DNA of 64,000 nucleotides from Ochrobactrum sp. CM-21-5 (GCF_014253075.1 NZ_JACLZJ010000002.1:186001-250000), one strand, 5' to 3'; counted from the first letter of the stretch, positions 16,196 through 25,826 are shown. Numbers and translations: made by a program. Notes: generated from the letters alone by a model not told the origin.

Positions 16196-17173
16196 TCAGC
16201 CAGCCTGGTTGACTGTAATCGCGATCATGTGCAGCATATCATCGGCGCTGCACCCGCGCGAGAGATCGTTGGCGGGCTTGGCAAGGCCCTGCAAGACAGG
16301 GCCGATAGCCTGCGCCCCGCCGATGCGCTGAGCGATTTTATAGCCGATATTTGCCGCTTCGAGATTGGGGAAGACGAACACATTCGCATTGCCCTTCAAC
16401 GGAGAATCCGGCGATTTCGCATGGCTGATCGCTTCGACGAAAGCGGTATCGAATTGCAGCTCTCCATCAATGCAAAGGTCCGGTTTTTTTGTGCGCACTG
16501 CCTGTGTTGCCTGCACCACTTTCGATACCCGTTCGTGGGCGGCGCTGCCGCCCGTGGAGAACGAAAGCATGGCCACAGCCGGATCTTTTTCGGTCAGCTG
16601 ATGATAGGAACCGGCTGACTGGATCGCGATCTCGGCAAGTTCTGCGACACCCGGTTCCACCACCAGCCCGCAATCGGCAAAAATGAAAGCGCCTTTTTTC
16701 TGGTGATAGGATTCGCAGAGCAGCATCAGAAAGAAGCTTGAAACGAGCGAAGCCTCATCAGCTTTGCCGATGATCTGGAGCGCATGGCGCACCACATCTG
16801 CAGTTGTCGCCACTGCGCCTGCAATGGTTCCGTCCGCATCGCCTTCGCGCACCATCATGGCGGCGAAGCCCAGGGATGTCCGTGCCATTGTCCGCGCTTG
16901 TTCTTCGGTCATCCCTTTTGCCTGCCGCAGCCGGTAAAGGCTTTCTGCATAGTCTTTGCCCTTGCCGGACGTCACCGGATCGATGATGGCAATCTGCGCG
17001 CCATTCATCTGCGGGACGATCATATCCGGCCTGCCCAGAAGCGTGATGCGGGCCATGCCTTGCTGTTGCGCGCGGATGGCTGCGTCGAGAATGCGCGGGT
17101 CTTCGCCTTCCGCCAGCACGATATGGCGCGGGTTAGAGCGGGCTTTATCGAATATTTTTTCCAGCGGGAGCAT
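16196..17173 (-). CDS. pta: Phosphate acetyltransferase (short form), taurine pathway
   Basis: A 325-residue PTA_PTB-family enzyme converting acetyl phosphate and CoA to acetyl-CoA. It consists of the catalytic domain alone (IVLAEGEDPRILDAA near residue 18; MVREGDADGTIAGAVATTADVVRHAL near 110; SFSTGGSA near 205), without the long N-terminal part of the E. coli enzyme. It follows xsc by 60 bp on the same strand. Xsc releases acetyl phosphate, so Pta completes the route to acetyl-CoA. The start (complement of 17171-17173) follows AGGATGG. An intrinsic terminator stands between xsc and pta, suggesting lower or separately controlled expression. Confidence 0.93.
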   Translation of the reverse strand: MLPLEKIFDKARSNPRHIVLAEGEDPRILDAAIRAQQQGMARITLLGRPDMIVPQMNGAQIAIIDPVTSGKGKDYAESLYRLRQAKGMTEEQARTMARTSLGFAAMMVREGDADGTIAGAVATTADVVRHALQIIGKADEASLVSSFFLMLLCESYHQKKGAFIFADCGLVVEPGVAELAEIAIQSAGSYHQLTEKDPAVAMLSFSTGGSAAHERVSKVVQATQAVRTKKPDLCIDGELQFDTAFVEAISHAKSPDSPLKGNANVFVFPNLEAANIGYKIAQRIGGAQAIGPVLQGLAKPANDLSRGCSADDMLHMIAITVNQAG

Positions 17174-17185
17174 ATATCCATCCTG

Positions 17186-17215
17186 AAAAATGCCGGGAGG
17201 CTCTCCCTCCCGGCA
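17186..17215 (-). terminator. Intrinsic terminator/attenuator between xsc and pta
   Basis: A perfect 10-bp GC-rich stem (17191-17200 with 17206-17215) and 5-nt loop, followed on the minus strand by TTTTT (17186-17190). It ends only a few bases before the pta ribosome site, so read-through or a nearby promoter is needed for pta expression. Confidence 0.75.
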
Positions 17216-17233
17216 AGGCTCGCGGGAGAGAGG

Positions 17234-19009
17234 TCAGGCCGGGGTCTGCGGGCACATATCGGCTTTGTCGATGCCGGCCACGACAACTGGCTTTTTCATC
17301 GCATCACGGCGGAACGGTTCGCCCAGTTCTTGATTGAGAATGACCTCGACAAAGGTCGTCACGCCTTTCGCCTGTTCCTCTATCGCCGTTTGCAGCGCCT
17401 CGGTCAGCTTTTCCTGGCTGTCCACCGTTACGCCCTTGAGACCGCAGCCGTCGGCCACCTTGGCATAACTCAGGTTCGGGTTCAGTTCCGTGCCCACAAA
17501 GTTGTTGTCGTACCACAGCGTCGTGTTGCGCTTTTCCGCGCCCCACTGGTAGTTGCGGAAGATAACCATGGTGATGGCAGGCCAGCCCTCGCGGCCGATG
17601 GAGGTCATCTCATTCATCGAGATGCCGAAAGCGCCGTCGCCTGCAAAGCCGATCACCGGAGCGTCCGGCTGGCCGATCTTTGCGCCGACGATGGATGGAA
17701 AGCCATATCCGCACGGGCCGAACATGCCCGGTGCCAGATACTTGCGACCATGCTCAAAGGTCGGATAAGCATTGCCGATGGCGCAATTGTTGCCGATGTC
17801 GGTGGACATGATCGCATTCTTCGGCATTGCCGCTTGAATAGCGCGCCATGCCTGACGCGGCGACATGCGATTCTTGTCACGCGCGCGCGCTTCTTCGTTC
17901 CAGTGCGTACCCGGATCGTCATCCTCATGATCCATGGACGACAATTGCTGCAACCATGCGGACTTGCGCTGATGCACGAGCTGCTTGCGTTCCTCGCGGC
18001 CATGATTTCCGGCGTCAGGCCCAAGCTGCGCGAGTATCTGCTGCGCGACCTGCTTGGCATCGCCGCAGATGCCGACGGTAATTTTTTTGGTCAGGCCGAT
18101 GCGGTCGGGGTTGATGTCGATCTGGATGATCTTGGCGTCCTTTGGCCAGTAGTCGATACCGTAACCGGGGAGCGTTGAAAACGGATTGAGGCGGGTGCCG
18201 AGCGCCAGCACGACATCAGCCTTTGCAATCAGTTCCATCGCGGCCTTGGAGCCGTTGTAACCAAGCGGGCCGACCGAAAGCCGGTGACTGCCGGGAAAGG
18301 CGTCGTTGTGCTGGTAGCCGCAGCAAACCGGCGCATCGAGCTTTTCCGCCAGCGCGACGGATTCAGGGATGGCGTTGCCGATTACTGCACCCGCGCCGTT
18401 GAGGATGACCGGAAACTTCGCTTCGGTCAGCAGCTTCGCCGCTTCGGCAATGGCCTCGCGTCCGCCGCTCGGGCGTTCCAGACGCACGATCTGCGGCAGA
18501 TCGACATCGATCACCTGTGTCCAGAAATCGCGTGGCACGTTGATTTGCGCAGGCGCGCAGCCGCGCCAGGCCTTTTCAATCACGCGGTTCAGGACTTCCG
18601 GGATGCGAGATGCATCGCGGACTTCTTCCTGATAACAGACCATCTCCTCGAAAAGGGCCATCTGGTCTACTTCCTGGAAGCCACCTTGTCCGATGGTCTT
18701 GTTGGCGGCCTGAGGCGATACCAGCAGCATGGGCGTGTGGTTCCAGTAGGCCGTCTTGATCGCGGTGACGAAGCCGGTCACGCCCGGCCCGTTCTGGGCA
18801 ATTGCCATGCCCATCTTGCCGGTCACACGGGTATAACCGTCACAGATCAGTGCCGCATTGGTTTCGTGCGCGCAATCCCAGAAGCTGATGCCCGCTTTGG
18901 GAAACAGGTCGGAAACCGGCATCATGGCGGAGCCGATGATGCCGAATGCATGTTCGATCCCATGCATCTGCAAAACCTTTACGAAGGCTTCTTCGGTCGT
19001 CATTTTCAT
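17234..19009 (-). CDS. xsc: Sulfoacetaldehyde acetyltransferase
   Basis: A 591-residue thiamine diphosphate enzyme that converts sulfoacetaldehyde and phosphate to acetyl phosphate and sulfite. It has the three domains of the family. The activating glutamate lies in DCAHETNAALICDGY near residue 46, and the ThDP/Mg site GDGAFG..RNYQWGAEKRN lies near 430-462; the latter run with its Trp-Gly-Ala-Glu is typical of Xsc rather than acetolactate synthase. The start at 19009 (MKMTTEE) follows AAGGAAAGG; Met3 is an alternative. It lies between tauY and pta in the taurine operon. Confidence 0.95.
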   Translation of the reverse strand: MKMTTEEAFVKVLQMHGIEHAFGIIGSAMMPVSDLFPKAGISFWDCAHETNAALICDGYTRVTGKMGMAIAQNGPGVTGFVTAIKTAYWNHTPMLLVSPQAANKTIGQGGFQEVDQMALFEEMVCYQEEVRDASRIPEVLNRVIEKAWRGCAPAQINVPRDFWTQVIDVDLPQIVRLERPSGGREAIAEAAKLLTEAKFPVILNGAGAVIGNAIPESVALAEKLDAPVCCGYQHNDAFPGSHRLSVGPLGYNGSKAAMELIAKADVVLALGTRLNPFSTLPGYGIDYWPKDAKIIQIDINPDRIGLTKKITVGICGDAKQVAQQILAQLGPDAGNHGREERKQLVHQRKSAWLQQLSSMDHEDDDPGTHWNEEARARDKNRMSPRQAWRAIQAAMPKNAIMSTDIGNNCAIGNAYPTFEHGRKYLAPGMFGPCGYGFPSIVGAKIGQPDAPVIGFAGDGAFGISMNEMTSIGREGWPAITMVIFRNYQWGAEKRNTTLWYDNNFVGTELNPNLSYAKVADGCGLKGVTVDSQEKLTEALQTAIEEQAKGVTTFVEVILNQELGEPFRRDAMKKPVVVAGIDKADMCPQTPA

Positions 19010-19055
19010 GGCGCATACCTTTCCTTGCAATTGCGCTCCGCTCTCGCGGGAATAA

Positions 19056-20456
19056 TCAGAGAACTTCGTCTTTCAACGCATACCAGCGGTACATGGCCCG
19101 CTGGCCGATGCGCCGGAACGGCGTCAGCATGCCGTAGCTCGGCAATTCGGAAGTGAAGATCGGCAGGTCCAGCTCGCGTCCGCGACCGGCCATCAACTGG
19201 GCGACACGGCGTCCGGCCTGTGCGGAATACATCACGCCGTTTCCGCCGTAGCCCATGGCGTAGTAGATTTCCTGTCCCGGATCGGGGCGAAAGATGCGGG
19301 GCATCATGTCGTGACTCACATCCACCCAGCCCCACCATGAATAGTCGATCTGAACACCGCGCAGAGCCGGGAATTTCCGGTGAAGCCCGGCAATCAGCAT
19401 GTCGTAGTATTTCTGGTTCGGCGCATCCGCGCCGGTGATCGCGCTGCGGCTGCCGATCTGCAGGCGACCGTCGGGGAGGAAGCGGTAATAGTGGCGCAGC
19501 GTGCGCGTATCCGTCAGAGGAATGCGTGTCTGCAAGCCGCAGGCGGCGATTTCATCCGCGGTCAGTGGACGCGTGACCACCGAGTTCGAGAGCACCGGCA
19601 TCAAACGGTAGCGGGTGAGGGGATGCAGCGCGGGTGAGGTGTAACCCGCCGTCGCGAAGCAGACCTGCCGTGCCTTCACCGTGCCGCCCGGGGTGGTCAG
19701 ATAATAGTAACTGCCATTCTTACGGCAGGTGGTCACCGGGCTTGACGTGTGCACTTTCGCGCCAAGTTTGCGCGCCAGCCGTAAGTATCCAAACGCAAGT
19801 TTGGCAGCGTGAATGCCCATGCCATCGGGTTCCAGCATGGCGCCGTGGGCTTCCGCGTCGCGGACGAAATCGCTATGAATTTCTTCCCGGCTCACCATGC
19901 GGGTGCCATAGCCGAACACGTCGTTCAGCAGGCGGGATTCCTTTTCGAGCGACGGAATGACCTTGTCGCGATGCGCGATATAAAGATGACCGCCGTCCTG
20001 CGGATCACAGTCGATTTCCGGTTCGGCGATCAGTGCGCGAAACAGCTCGAAACCTTCGGCAATCTCCTTGTGCAGCTTTTTGGCTACATCCACGCCCCAG
20101 CGCTCGATCCATTGCGACCGCTTGAGACGCCCGGCGGAAATCTGCGCTTGTCCGCCGTTGCGTGTGCTGCAGCCCCAGGCGACGCCATTGGCTTCGAGAA
20201 TGGTGGCCTTGATGCCATGATCGCGGGCCAGATGAATGGCGGCGGAAAGCCCGGTATAGCCTGAGCCGACGATAGCCACATCAACGTCGATGTCGTGACG
20301 AACCGGGCCGTCGTCTTCCGGCGGCGTGCCTGCGGTGCCGATCCAGTATGTCGGAGCATAATCGCGTCCATGGCCGGGATTCTTCGACACGACCGGATCA
20401 TAGGCCGGATCGAAGGGCTGGCTGGCGGAGAAACTGTTGAATGTGTGGGTATCCAT
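19056..20456 (-). CDS. tauY: Taurine dehydrogenase large subunit (FAD oxidoreductase)
   Basis: A 466-residue FAD-dependent amine oxidase of the DadA/glycine oxidase type. The FAD loop is VAIVGSGYTGLSAAIHLA near residue 60, followed by ATILEANGVAWGCSTRNGGQ. A C-terminal FAD contact is seen in YAMGYGGNGVMYSA. The start (complement of 20454-20456) follows GGAGG. TauXY oxidises taurine to sulfoacetaldehyde and ammonia, passing electrons to the respiratory chain. The neighbours tauX (40 bp upstream) and xsc (46 bp downstream) make the assignment strong despite the generic flavoprotein fold. Confidence 0.9.
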   Translation of the reverse strand: MDTHTFNSFSASQPFDPAYDPVVSKNPGHGRDYAPTYWIGTAGTPPEDDGPVRHDIDVDVAIVGSGYTGLSAAIHLARDHGIKATILEANGVAWGCSTRNGGQAQISAGRLKRSQWIERWGVDVAKKLHKEIAEGFELFRALIAEPEIDCDPQDGGHLYIAHRDKVIPSLEKESRLLNDVFGYGTRMVSREEIHSDFVRDAEAHGAMLEPDGMGIHAAKLAFGYLRLARKLGAKVHTSSPVTTCRKNGSYYYLTTPGGTVKARQVCFATAGYTSPALHPLTRYRLMPVLSNSVVTRPLTADEIAACGLQTRIPLTDTRTLRHYYRFLPDGRLQIGSRSAITGADAPNQKYYDMLIAGLHRKFPALRGVQIDYSWWGWVDVSHDMMPRIFRPDPGQEIYYAMGYGGNGVMYSAQAGRRVAQLMAGRGRELDLPIFTSELPSYGMLTPFRRIGQRAMYRWYALKDEVL

Positions 20457-20496
20457 ATGTCGGTCCTCCAATTCACCGACTTCGGTCACGGCTGGC

Positions 20497-20886
20497 CTAT
20501 GCGGACAGCAAGGGCCGGTTTTTGCGGAATGCCTGCTTACGGGCGATCTTGCCGTTACGCTGGGTGAACAGGTCGCAACCCTCCGCTTCCACGCGCGCGC
20601 CGCTGGCGTCGGTTCCGCGAAAAGTCCACTCGGATACGGCGCGGTCACCACTGACGAAATGCCGGTGATCGTCCCAGCTCGCATCGGGCATAGCCGCCCA
20701 GACACCGGAAAATGCCTTGGCGATGGCATCCCGCCCTTCAAAGCACGTGCCAAAAACTTCCGTGCCGCCGATCGCGTTGAATACACAGTCATCCGCGAAG
20801 AATGCCATGATCGCGTCGATATCATGCCGGTTGAAGGCATCGAACAGATCAGAAAAGTCTTTCTCGGTCAGGTGTCCATTCGTCAT
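20497..20886 (-). CDS. tauX: Taurine dehydrogenase small subunit (NTF2/SnoaL-like fold)
   Basis: A 129-residue protein with an NTF2/SnoaL-like pattern (FDAFNRHDIDAIMAFFADDCVF near residue 14; EGRDAIAKAFSGVWAAMPDASW near 45). The ribosome site AAGGAG precedes two adjacent ATG codons; the one at 20886 is better spaced than 20889. TauX is the known small partner of TauY in taurine dehydrogenase, and its gene lies directly upstream of tauY. The role of this small subunit in catalysis is not well defined. Confidence 0.85.
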   Translation of the reverse strand: MTNGHLTEKDFSDLFDAFNRHDIDAIMAFFADDCVFNAIGGTEVFGTCFEGRDAIAKAFSGVWAAMPDASWDDHRHFVSGDRAVSEWTFRGTDASGARVEAEGCDLFTQRNGKIARKQAFRKNRPLLSA

Positions 20887-20955
20887 CATTTTGCTCCTTG
20901 CCGCGGCGGTTGCCCGGATGTTCAGATTAAGGTTTGCGGGCAATGCGTCCCCGTG

Positions 20956-20975
20956 GCGCGGCAAAGCTGCCGCGC
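20956..20975. other. Stem-loop in the tauC-tauX gap
   Basis: GCGCGGCA (20956-20963) pairs with TGCCGCGC (20968-20975) around AAGC. In transcript sense a run of T precedes rather than follows the stem, so it is not a terminator of the tau operon. An mRNA-processing or stability element is the likelier role. Confidence 0.4.
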
Positions 20976-21044
20976 AAAAAATGTTGGCTTTGGTGTTCCA
21001 GGATTTCGTGAGGTGGCGTTAACCGCCGGAACGTCTGCTCTTCC

Positions 21045-21872
21045 TCATATGCGTCCCTTCCATGGGATCAGGACTTTTTCCAGATACCGGATCAGAAGGT
21101 CGAAGGCGAAGGCAAAGACCCCGATGACGATGATGCCCATAATGACCGTATCGCTGGCGAGAAACTGCGCCGCATTCAGCACCATGAAGCCGAGCCCGCG
21201 ATGCGCCGCCACCATTTCCGCGGCAACCAGCGTCGTCCAGCCGACGCCGATGCCGATCCGCATGCCGGTGAAGATTTCCGGCAGCGCCGCCTTCATGATT
21301 ACCTGTGTTATGACCTGTGTGCGCGAAGCTCCCATCGCATAGGCGGCGTGAATCTGTTCGGTCGAGACGGAACGGACACCGGCGCGTGCGGCGATGGCCA
21401 TCGGTGCGAAGATTGCCAGGAAGATGAGAAACACCTTCGGAAACTCGCCAATGCCAAGCCAGATGATGATCAGCGGCAGATAGGCAAGCGGCGGCAGCGG
21501 GCGGTAGAATTCGATGATCGGGTCAAGCACGCCGCGAATTGTGCTGCTCATACCCATCATGATGCCGACCGGTATCGCCGTCACGCAGGCAATTGCGAAA
21601 GCGCCCAGCACGCGGCCAAGGCTGGCCAGTGTGTGTTCGGCCAGCGTGGAATTGGCCACGCCATCGGTCAGCGCAATGACGAACTTGTCGTATACGGCCA
21701 TCGGAGAAGGCAGGAAAAGAGGTTTCACCCAGCCCATTCCGGTGACCAGAAACCAGAGCCCAATCAATGCGAGGGCGGTAAAGAGGCTGATAAAGCCGCT
21801 GTTGCCGTCGCCGGGGGCGCCGTAGATTTTCCCGGGTTTGACCGGCCTGCTTCGAGTTACGAACTCAAGCAT
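21045..21872 (-). CDS. tauC: Taurine ABC transporter permease
   Basis: A 275-residue permease of the TauC/SsuC type, with about six membrane segments. The docking loop [30 protein letters not shown] is near residue 175. The start at 21872 ([10 protein letters not shown]) overlaps the tauB stop by a few bases; upstream ATG codons at 21905 and 21911 are alternatives. A 158-bp gap with a stem-loop follows before tauX. Confidence 0.88.
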   Translation of the reverse strand: MLEFVTRSRPVKPGKIYGAPGDGNSGFISLFTALALIGLWFLVTGMGWVKPLFLPSPMAVYDKFVIALTDGVANSTLAEHTLASLGRVLGAFAIACVTAIPVGIMMGMSSTIRGVLDPIIEFYRPLPPLAYLPLIIIWLGIGEFPKVFLIFLAIFAPMAIAARAGVRSVSTEQIHAAYAMGASRTQVITQVIMKAALPEIFTGMRIGIGVGWTTLVAAEMVAAHRGLGFMVLNAAQFLASDTVIMGIIVIGVFAFAFDLLIRYLEKVLIPWKGRI

Positions 21873-22677
21873 GGACCAGTTCCGGGTTTCCTGCTGCACG
21901 TTCATCGCCATAGATAATACCCAGAATTTTCTCACGCATCTTGATGAAGTCGGGGCTGGATTTCACGGCGCGCGCGTCACCGCATTCCAGAAAACGCCGG
22001 TTGAAGTCGAGATCGTATGTGTGGGTGATCCGTCCCGGGCGCGGTGACATGACAATCAGCCGCGAGCCGAGAAACAGGGCTTCCTCGACGCTGTGGGTGA
22101 TGAAGAAAAACATCTTGTTGGTCAGCTGCCAGACCTGCAGAAGCAGTTCCTGAATGGTTTCTCGGGTCAGCGCATCAAGTGCCGCCATCGGTTCATCCAT
22201 GAGCAGCATGGCCGGGTCGCAGGTCAGTGCACGGGCAATGCCTACACGCTGCTGCATGCCGCCGGAAAGCTGGTAGATCTTGTGATTGTGAAAATCCTGC
22301 AAACCCACCAGAGCTAGGTTCTTGGCTGCCCGTTCACGGCGCTCCGCCTTGGGAACGCCGCGCAGCTTGAGACCAAATTCGGTGTTGTCCACCACATTGA
22401 GCCAGGGCAAAAGCGCGTGTTTCTGGAACACGACGCCGCGTTCGGCGCTGGGACCTCGTACGGGCCGTCCGCCGAGGGTGATTTCGCCGGATGACGGGAT
22501 CATGAACCCCGCCAACAGATTGAGAAGTGTGGTCTTGCCACAGCCAGACGCACCGAGTGCGACGACGAAGTCGCCGTGATCGATGCGCAGATTAACGCCC
22601 TTCAGCGCAATCACGGCTTCTTCGACATAGAGGCCTGGATAGGTCAGGCTGACATTCGATACGTTCAAGGTTTCCAC
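21865..22677 (-). CDS. tauB: Taurine ABC transporter ATP-binding protein
   Basis: A 270-residue ATPase with Walker [10 protein letters not shown], signature [15 protein letters not shown] and Walker [13 protein letters not shown]. The GTG at 22677 was chosen because GAAAGGTGA lies just upstream; a longer frame reaches into tauA. Downstream overlap with tauC indicates coupling. The family includes nitrate, sulfonate and taurine importers; the operon context fixes the substrate as taurine. Confidence 0.9.
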   Translation of the reverse strand: METLNVSNVSLTYPGLYVEEAVIALKGVNLRIDHGDFVVALGASGCGKTTLLNLLAGFMIPSSGEITLGGRPVRGPSAERGVVFQKHALLPWLNVVDNTEFGLKLRGVPKAERRERAAKNLALVGLQDFHNHKIYQLSGGMQQRVGIARALTCDPAMLLMDEPMAALDALTRETIQELLLQVWQLTNKMFFFITHSVEEALFLGSRLIVMSPRPGRITHTYDLDFNRRFLECGDARAVKSSPDFIKMREKILGIIYGDERAAGNPELVHA

Positions 22678-22744
22678 GACGTCACCTTTCGGAAACGATG
22701 GTCTTGTTTCAGCAGCACGAATGCCGCTGGCGGAACTTTCTGAA

Positions 22745-23770
22745 TTACTTCGCGGCTGCTTCGGCAAAACTGCCGTTCACATTGCCGCTATAGTCGTCGA
22801 GCGCCTTGTCGAGCTGTTTCTGTTCAACCAGAAACTTGGCGCTCTCGGTAATGGACTTCAGCGCGCCGCTGTCCTTGCCGCCACCGAGCCATGTCGGTGA
22901 AGCTTGCTCGTCGGCAGTCGGATAGGAAAGAAGTGTCAGTGCGCCCGGGATATCCGCGGCATTGCCGCCGATGAGTTTGACCATGCCTTTCACCTGATCG
23001 GAGTCTGCCGTCCATTGAGCGCCGTTGGCCTTGTAATCGGCATAGGCTTCCGCGAGGACCTTGGTGAAAGCTGTCATGAATTTGGGGTTTTCGCTGGCGA
23101 AGGTCTTGTCGGCGACAAGTCCGTCGAAGGTCGGGACGCTTTTCGCGCCGATTTCTTCGGAATTGGCGATTTCCTGGCCGGTTTTCAGGATTTCGGACAA
23201 TGCGGGCGGCCAGACATAAGCCGCGTCAATGTCGCCACGCTGCCAGGCGGCAACGATTTGCGGCGGCGTCATGTTGAGGATTTCTACATCGCGTTGATTG
23301 ATGTTCCAGACATCCTGCATGCCGACCTGAAGATGGAAATGCGATGTAGAGACAAAGGGTACGCCGACCTTCTTGCCCTTGATGTCTTCGGGCTTTTCGA
23401 TGCCCGAACCCTCGCGTGCGACAAGGGCTTCCGACTTGCCGATATTGTCGAGAATCCAGAAAAGCTCCAGCTCAACGCCGCGTGTCGCGGCGGCTGCAAT
23501 GCCCGTCGATCCGATGACGCCGATCGGCACATTGCCGGAAGCAAGTGCCGTTGAAATATCGCCGCCGGAAGCAAACTGACGCCAGTCGATAGTATAGCCC
23601 GCTTCTTTCGCCGCCGCGTCCAACTTGCCGTTGGCAATCGCCGTCAGGAATGGTCCCACGATTTGCTGATAGCCCACCACGACGGTAGTTTCGGCATAAG
23701 CCGCCGTTGTTGAAAATGTTGCGACGGCAGAAAAAAGCACCACCCGTTTCATGTGATTATAGTAGTTCAT
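22745..23770 (-). CDS. tauA: Taurine ABC transporter periplasmic binding protein
   Basis: A 341-residue TauA/SsuA-type binding protein. The start (complement of 23768-23770) follows GGAAGGGGAA; the ATG six codons later (23752) is the alternative. A signal peptide ends at AYA near residue 25. Family stretches include [24 protein letters not shown] near 80 and [16 protein letters not shown] near 130. It is the first gene of the seven-gene tau operon and is divergent from tauR, with TauR-type boxes about 110-140 bp upstream of its start. Confidence 0.9.
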   Translation of the reverse strand: MNYYNHMKRVVLFSAVATFSTTAAYAETTVVVGYQQIVGPFLTAIANGKLDAAAKEAGYTIDWRQFASGGDISTALASGNVPIGVIGSTGIAAAATRGVELELFWILDNIGKSEALVAREGSGIEKPEDIKGKKVGVPFVSTSHFHLQVGMQDVWNINQRDVEILNMTPPQIVAAWQRGDIDAAYVWPPALSEILKTGQEIANSEEIGAKSVPTFDGLVADKTFASENPKFMTAFTKVLAEAYADYKANGAQWTADSDQVKGMVKLIGGNAADIPGALTLLSYPTADEQASPTWLGGGKDSGALKSITESAKFLVEQKQLDKALDDYSGNVNGSFAEAAAK

Positions 23771-23879
23771 GGAGTTCCCCTTCCATTTAAGAACCACGTC
23801 CGACTTTGTCATGACTGCTGGCGTTTTCCGCCAATTCTCAGTTCCAGTTATGAACGATAGCCATCTCGCTGGTTTTGCC

Positions 23880-23911
23880 TTATATCCAGTTTGAATAGTC
23901 AATAAGTCCAG
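23880..23911 (-). promoter_or_regulatory. TauR-type direct repeats upstream of tauA
   Basis: On the minus strand CTGGACTTAT (23911-23902) and CTGGATATAA (23889-23880) are direct repeats whose starts are 22 bp apart, two helical turns. They match the CTGGACYTAA element described for TauR of Rhodobacter at 9 and 8 of 10 positions respectively. They lie between tauR and tauA, as expected for activation of tauA. Confidence 0.65.
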
Positions 23912-24050
23912 TTTTGGTGCGAGACCGGAACGAAGATTATTCCATGGAATGCCGTAAAAAGAAGAAATGTGATTGCGAACTGGAGCACGAAAAGGGAAAA
24001 CCGGATCGGTTCCGCGATTGTTTGCAGTAGCGTGGCGATGGGAGCGCAAG

Positions 24051-25517
24051 GTGGAGGCCGTTTCTCCGACGATCTTCTTTATTGATGGTGAGAGGCAGAC
24101 CGGATTGCAGGCGCAGATCCGGGAAACGACGGTTTCGGCCATTCTTTCGGGCGCGGTACTGCCGGGCGCACGCATGCCGTCCACGCGCGGCCTGGCCGAT
24201 TATCTGAAAGTTTCGCGCCTGACCGTCACGCTGGCCTATCAAGAGCTTGTGTCACAGGGCTATCTGGAGGTGCGCTCGCGCAGTGCCTATCATGTGTCGC
24301 CGACACCGCCCGTCAGCCACCTCGAGCGAGATATGGTGAGGGAGTCGCATGCAGCCGTTGAATGGTCGGCCAAATTGCGTCCTGGTTTCAATATTGCAAA
24401 AACCATCCGCAAGCCTTTGGACTGGCGACGCTATCGTTATCCGTTTCTGTATGGACAAATGGACCAGAGCCTGTTCGATCTGGCAGGCTGGCGCGATTGC
24501 TCGCGGCGCGCGCTCGCACGTGAAGATTTCATTTTGATGGCTGGCGATTTTGCGGCGGCGGATGATGTCGAGCTGATAAACTATATCCGTTCCCGTACCT
24601 TGCCCAGCCGGGGCATACGCGCGGAACCCGATGAAATTCTGGTGACAGTGGGTGCGCAGAACGCGCTTTGGATCGTCAGTCACCTGCTGTTGTCGCAGGG
24701 ATCCCATGTGGTGTGCGAGAATCCGGGCCATCCTGATATCAGCGCAACGCTGCATCTGACTGGAGCGCGCGTTACGGCAATCGACGTGGATGCGGAAGGC
24801 TTGCCGCCGGAAGAGCTGCCGCTTGGCATCGATGCGGTGTTTGCCACGCCAAGCCACCAGTCGCCGACAGCGGCAACCATGCCCCGTTCCCGGCGCCTTG
24901 CGCTTCTGGAAGCGGCAGCGGAACGCGATTTTGTGATTGTCGAAGACGATTATGAATTCGAGATGAGTTTTCTTCAGCCGCCGACACCGGCCCTGAAGTC
25001 GCTCGACCGTTTTGGCCGTGTTCTCTATGTAGGCAGTTTTTCCAAGTCGCTTTTCCCCGGACTGCGGCTTGGCTATCTGGTTGCGCCCGCGCCGGTCATC
25101 CGCGAGGCGAGAGCGCTTCGTGCCCTGATGCTGCGCCATCCGCCCGGGCATTTGCAGCGCACGGCCGCCTATTTTCTGGCGCTTGGGCATTACGATGCGG
25201 TTATCCACCGGATGCGTATCGAGTATCACAAGCGGCATATTGCGATGATCGACGCGCTGAACGCGGAAGGGCTGGAGATAGCGGGAAAATCGGCCTTTGG
25301 CGGCACGGCCTTCTGGATCAGGGGACCGGAGGGGCTGGACGCAGACAGACTGACACGCGACTTGCGGGAAGATGGTGTGCTGATCGAGTCCGGTTCCCCG
25401 TTTTTCTGGGGGGACGACCGGCCCTGCCGCTACTTTCGGATGGCTTATTCATCCATTCCGATCAATCGTATCGCGGAAGGCATCACCCTTGTGGCAAGAC
25501 GCCTGCGTGAAGCCTGA
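24051..25517 (+). CDS. tauR: TauR, MocR-type activator of taurine genes
   Basis: A 488-residue protein with a GntR-type winged helix (residues about 15-82; MPSTRGLADYLKVSRLTVTLAYQEL) and an aminotransferase-like domain. The PLP lysine is Lys332 (YVGSFSKSLFPG) and the Asp/Tyr pair lies in VEDDYEFE near 302. The GTG at 24051 follows GGGAG; an earlier ATG at 23973 has no ribosome site. Divergence from tauA, the operator repeats and the MocR architecture all point to TauR, a taurine-responsive activator that needs PLP. Confidence 0.85.
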   Translation: MEAVSPTIFFIDGERQTGLQAQIRETTVSAILSGAVLPGARMPSTRGLADYLKVSRLTVTLAYQELVSQGYLEVRSRSAYHVSPTPPVSHLERDMVRESHAAVEWSAKLRPGFNIAKTIRKPLDWRRYRYPFLYGQMDQSLFDLAGWRDCSRRALAREDFILMAGDFAAADDVELINYIRSRTLPSRGIRAEPDEILVTVGAQNALWIVSHLLLSQGSHVVCENPGHPDISATLHLTGARVTAIDVDAEGLPPEELPLGIDAVFATPSHQSPTAATMPRSRRLALLEAAAERDFVIVEDDYEFEMSFLQPPTPALKSLDRFGRVLYVGSFSKSLFPGLRLGYLVAPAPVIREARALRALMLRHPPGHLQRTAAYFLALGHYDAVIHRMRIEYHKRHIAMIDALNAEGLEIAGKSAFGGTAFWIRGPEGLDADRLTRDLREDGVLIESGSPFFWGDDRPCRYFRMAYSSIPINRIAEGITLVARRLREA

Positions 25518-25541
25518 GCGCCATCAGTTGCGGAATGTGCT

Positions 25542-25826
25542 TCAGGCGAACTTTTTCGACTGGGGAGATTTGGGTGCTTCCTGAAAGGGATCGGTTAGGG
25601 GCCTGGGTTTGACGCTCTCGATCTGACGCATGAGCTTGGCTATATTTTCAGGCGAGGTCACACCGCATTCATAAATCTGGATGATTTCGCGCACCATTTC
25701 ATCCTTGAGATGATGCGTAGCGGGGTCTCGTTCCAGAACCTCGCACGTGCGGATATATGCAGCCTGCAAACAAAGCAGTTCCGGTGGTTTGAAGCGCCGA
25801 AAGTAGTAGTCCCTCGAAAACGGCAT
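25542..25826 (-). CDS. Small protein of unknown function, paralogue 1
   Basis: A 94-residue, mainly helical, soluble protein that I do not recognise. It is clearly related to the neighbouring gene product at 25960-26184: an ungapped hand alignment gives 32 identities in 73 positions. Shared features are MPF at the start, F-x-P-x-EL, LQ-x-A, R-x-CE-x-L-x-R, IIQ-x-x-E-x-G and SPE-x-IA. This copy has a longer C-terminal tail (PRPLTDPFQEAPKSPQSKKFA). Its ribosome site is weak (GGAACGC). It converges with tauR and follows an AT-rich 133-bp gap that probably contains a promoter. Confidence 0.6.
   Translation of the reverse strand: MPFSRDYYFRRFKPPELLCLQAAYIRTCEVLERDPATHHLKDEMVREIIQIYECGVTSPENIAKLMRQIESVKPRPLTDPFQEAPKSPQSKKFA

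Noticed and set aside
16784-18178. Long plus-strand open frame of 464 codons
   Set aside because: It lies antisense to pta and xsc, both strongly recognised. The product has no family pattern and the openness follows from GC-rich codon bias.
20956-20980. Terminator in the tauC-tauX gap
   Set aside because: The A/T run is on the wrong side of the stem for minus-strand transcription, so it would not end the tau transcript.
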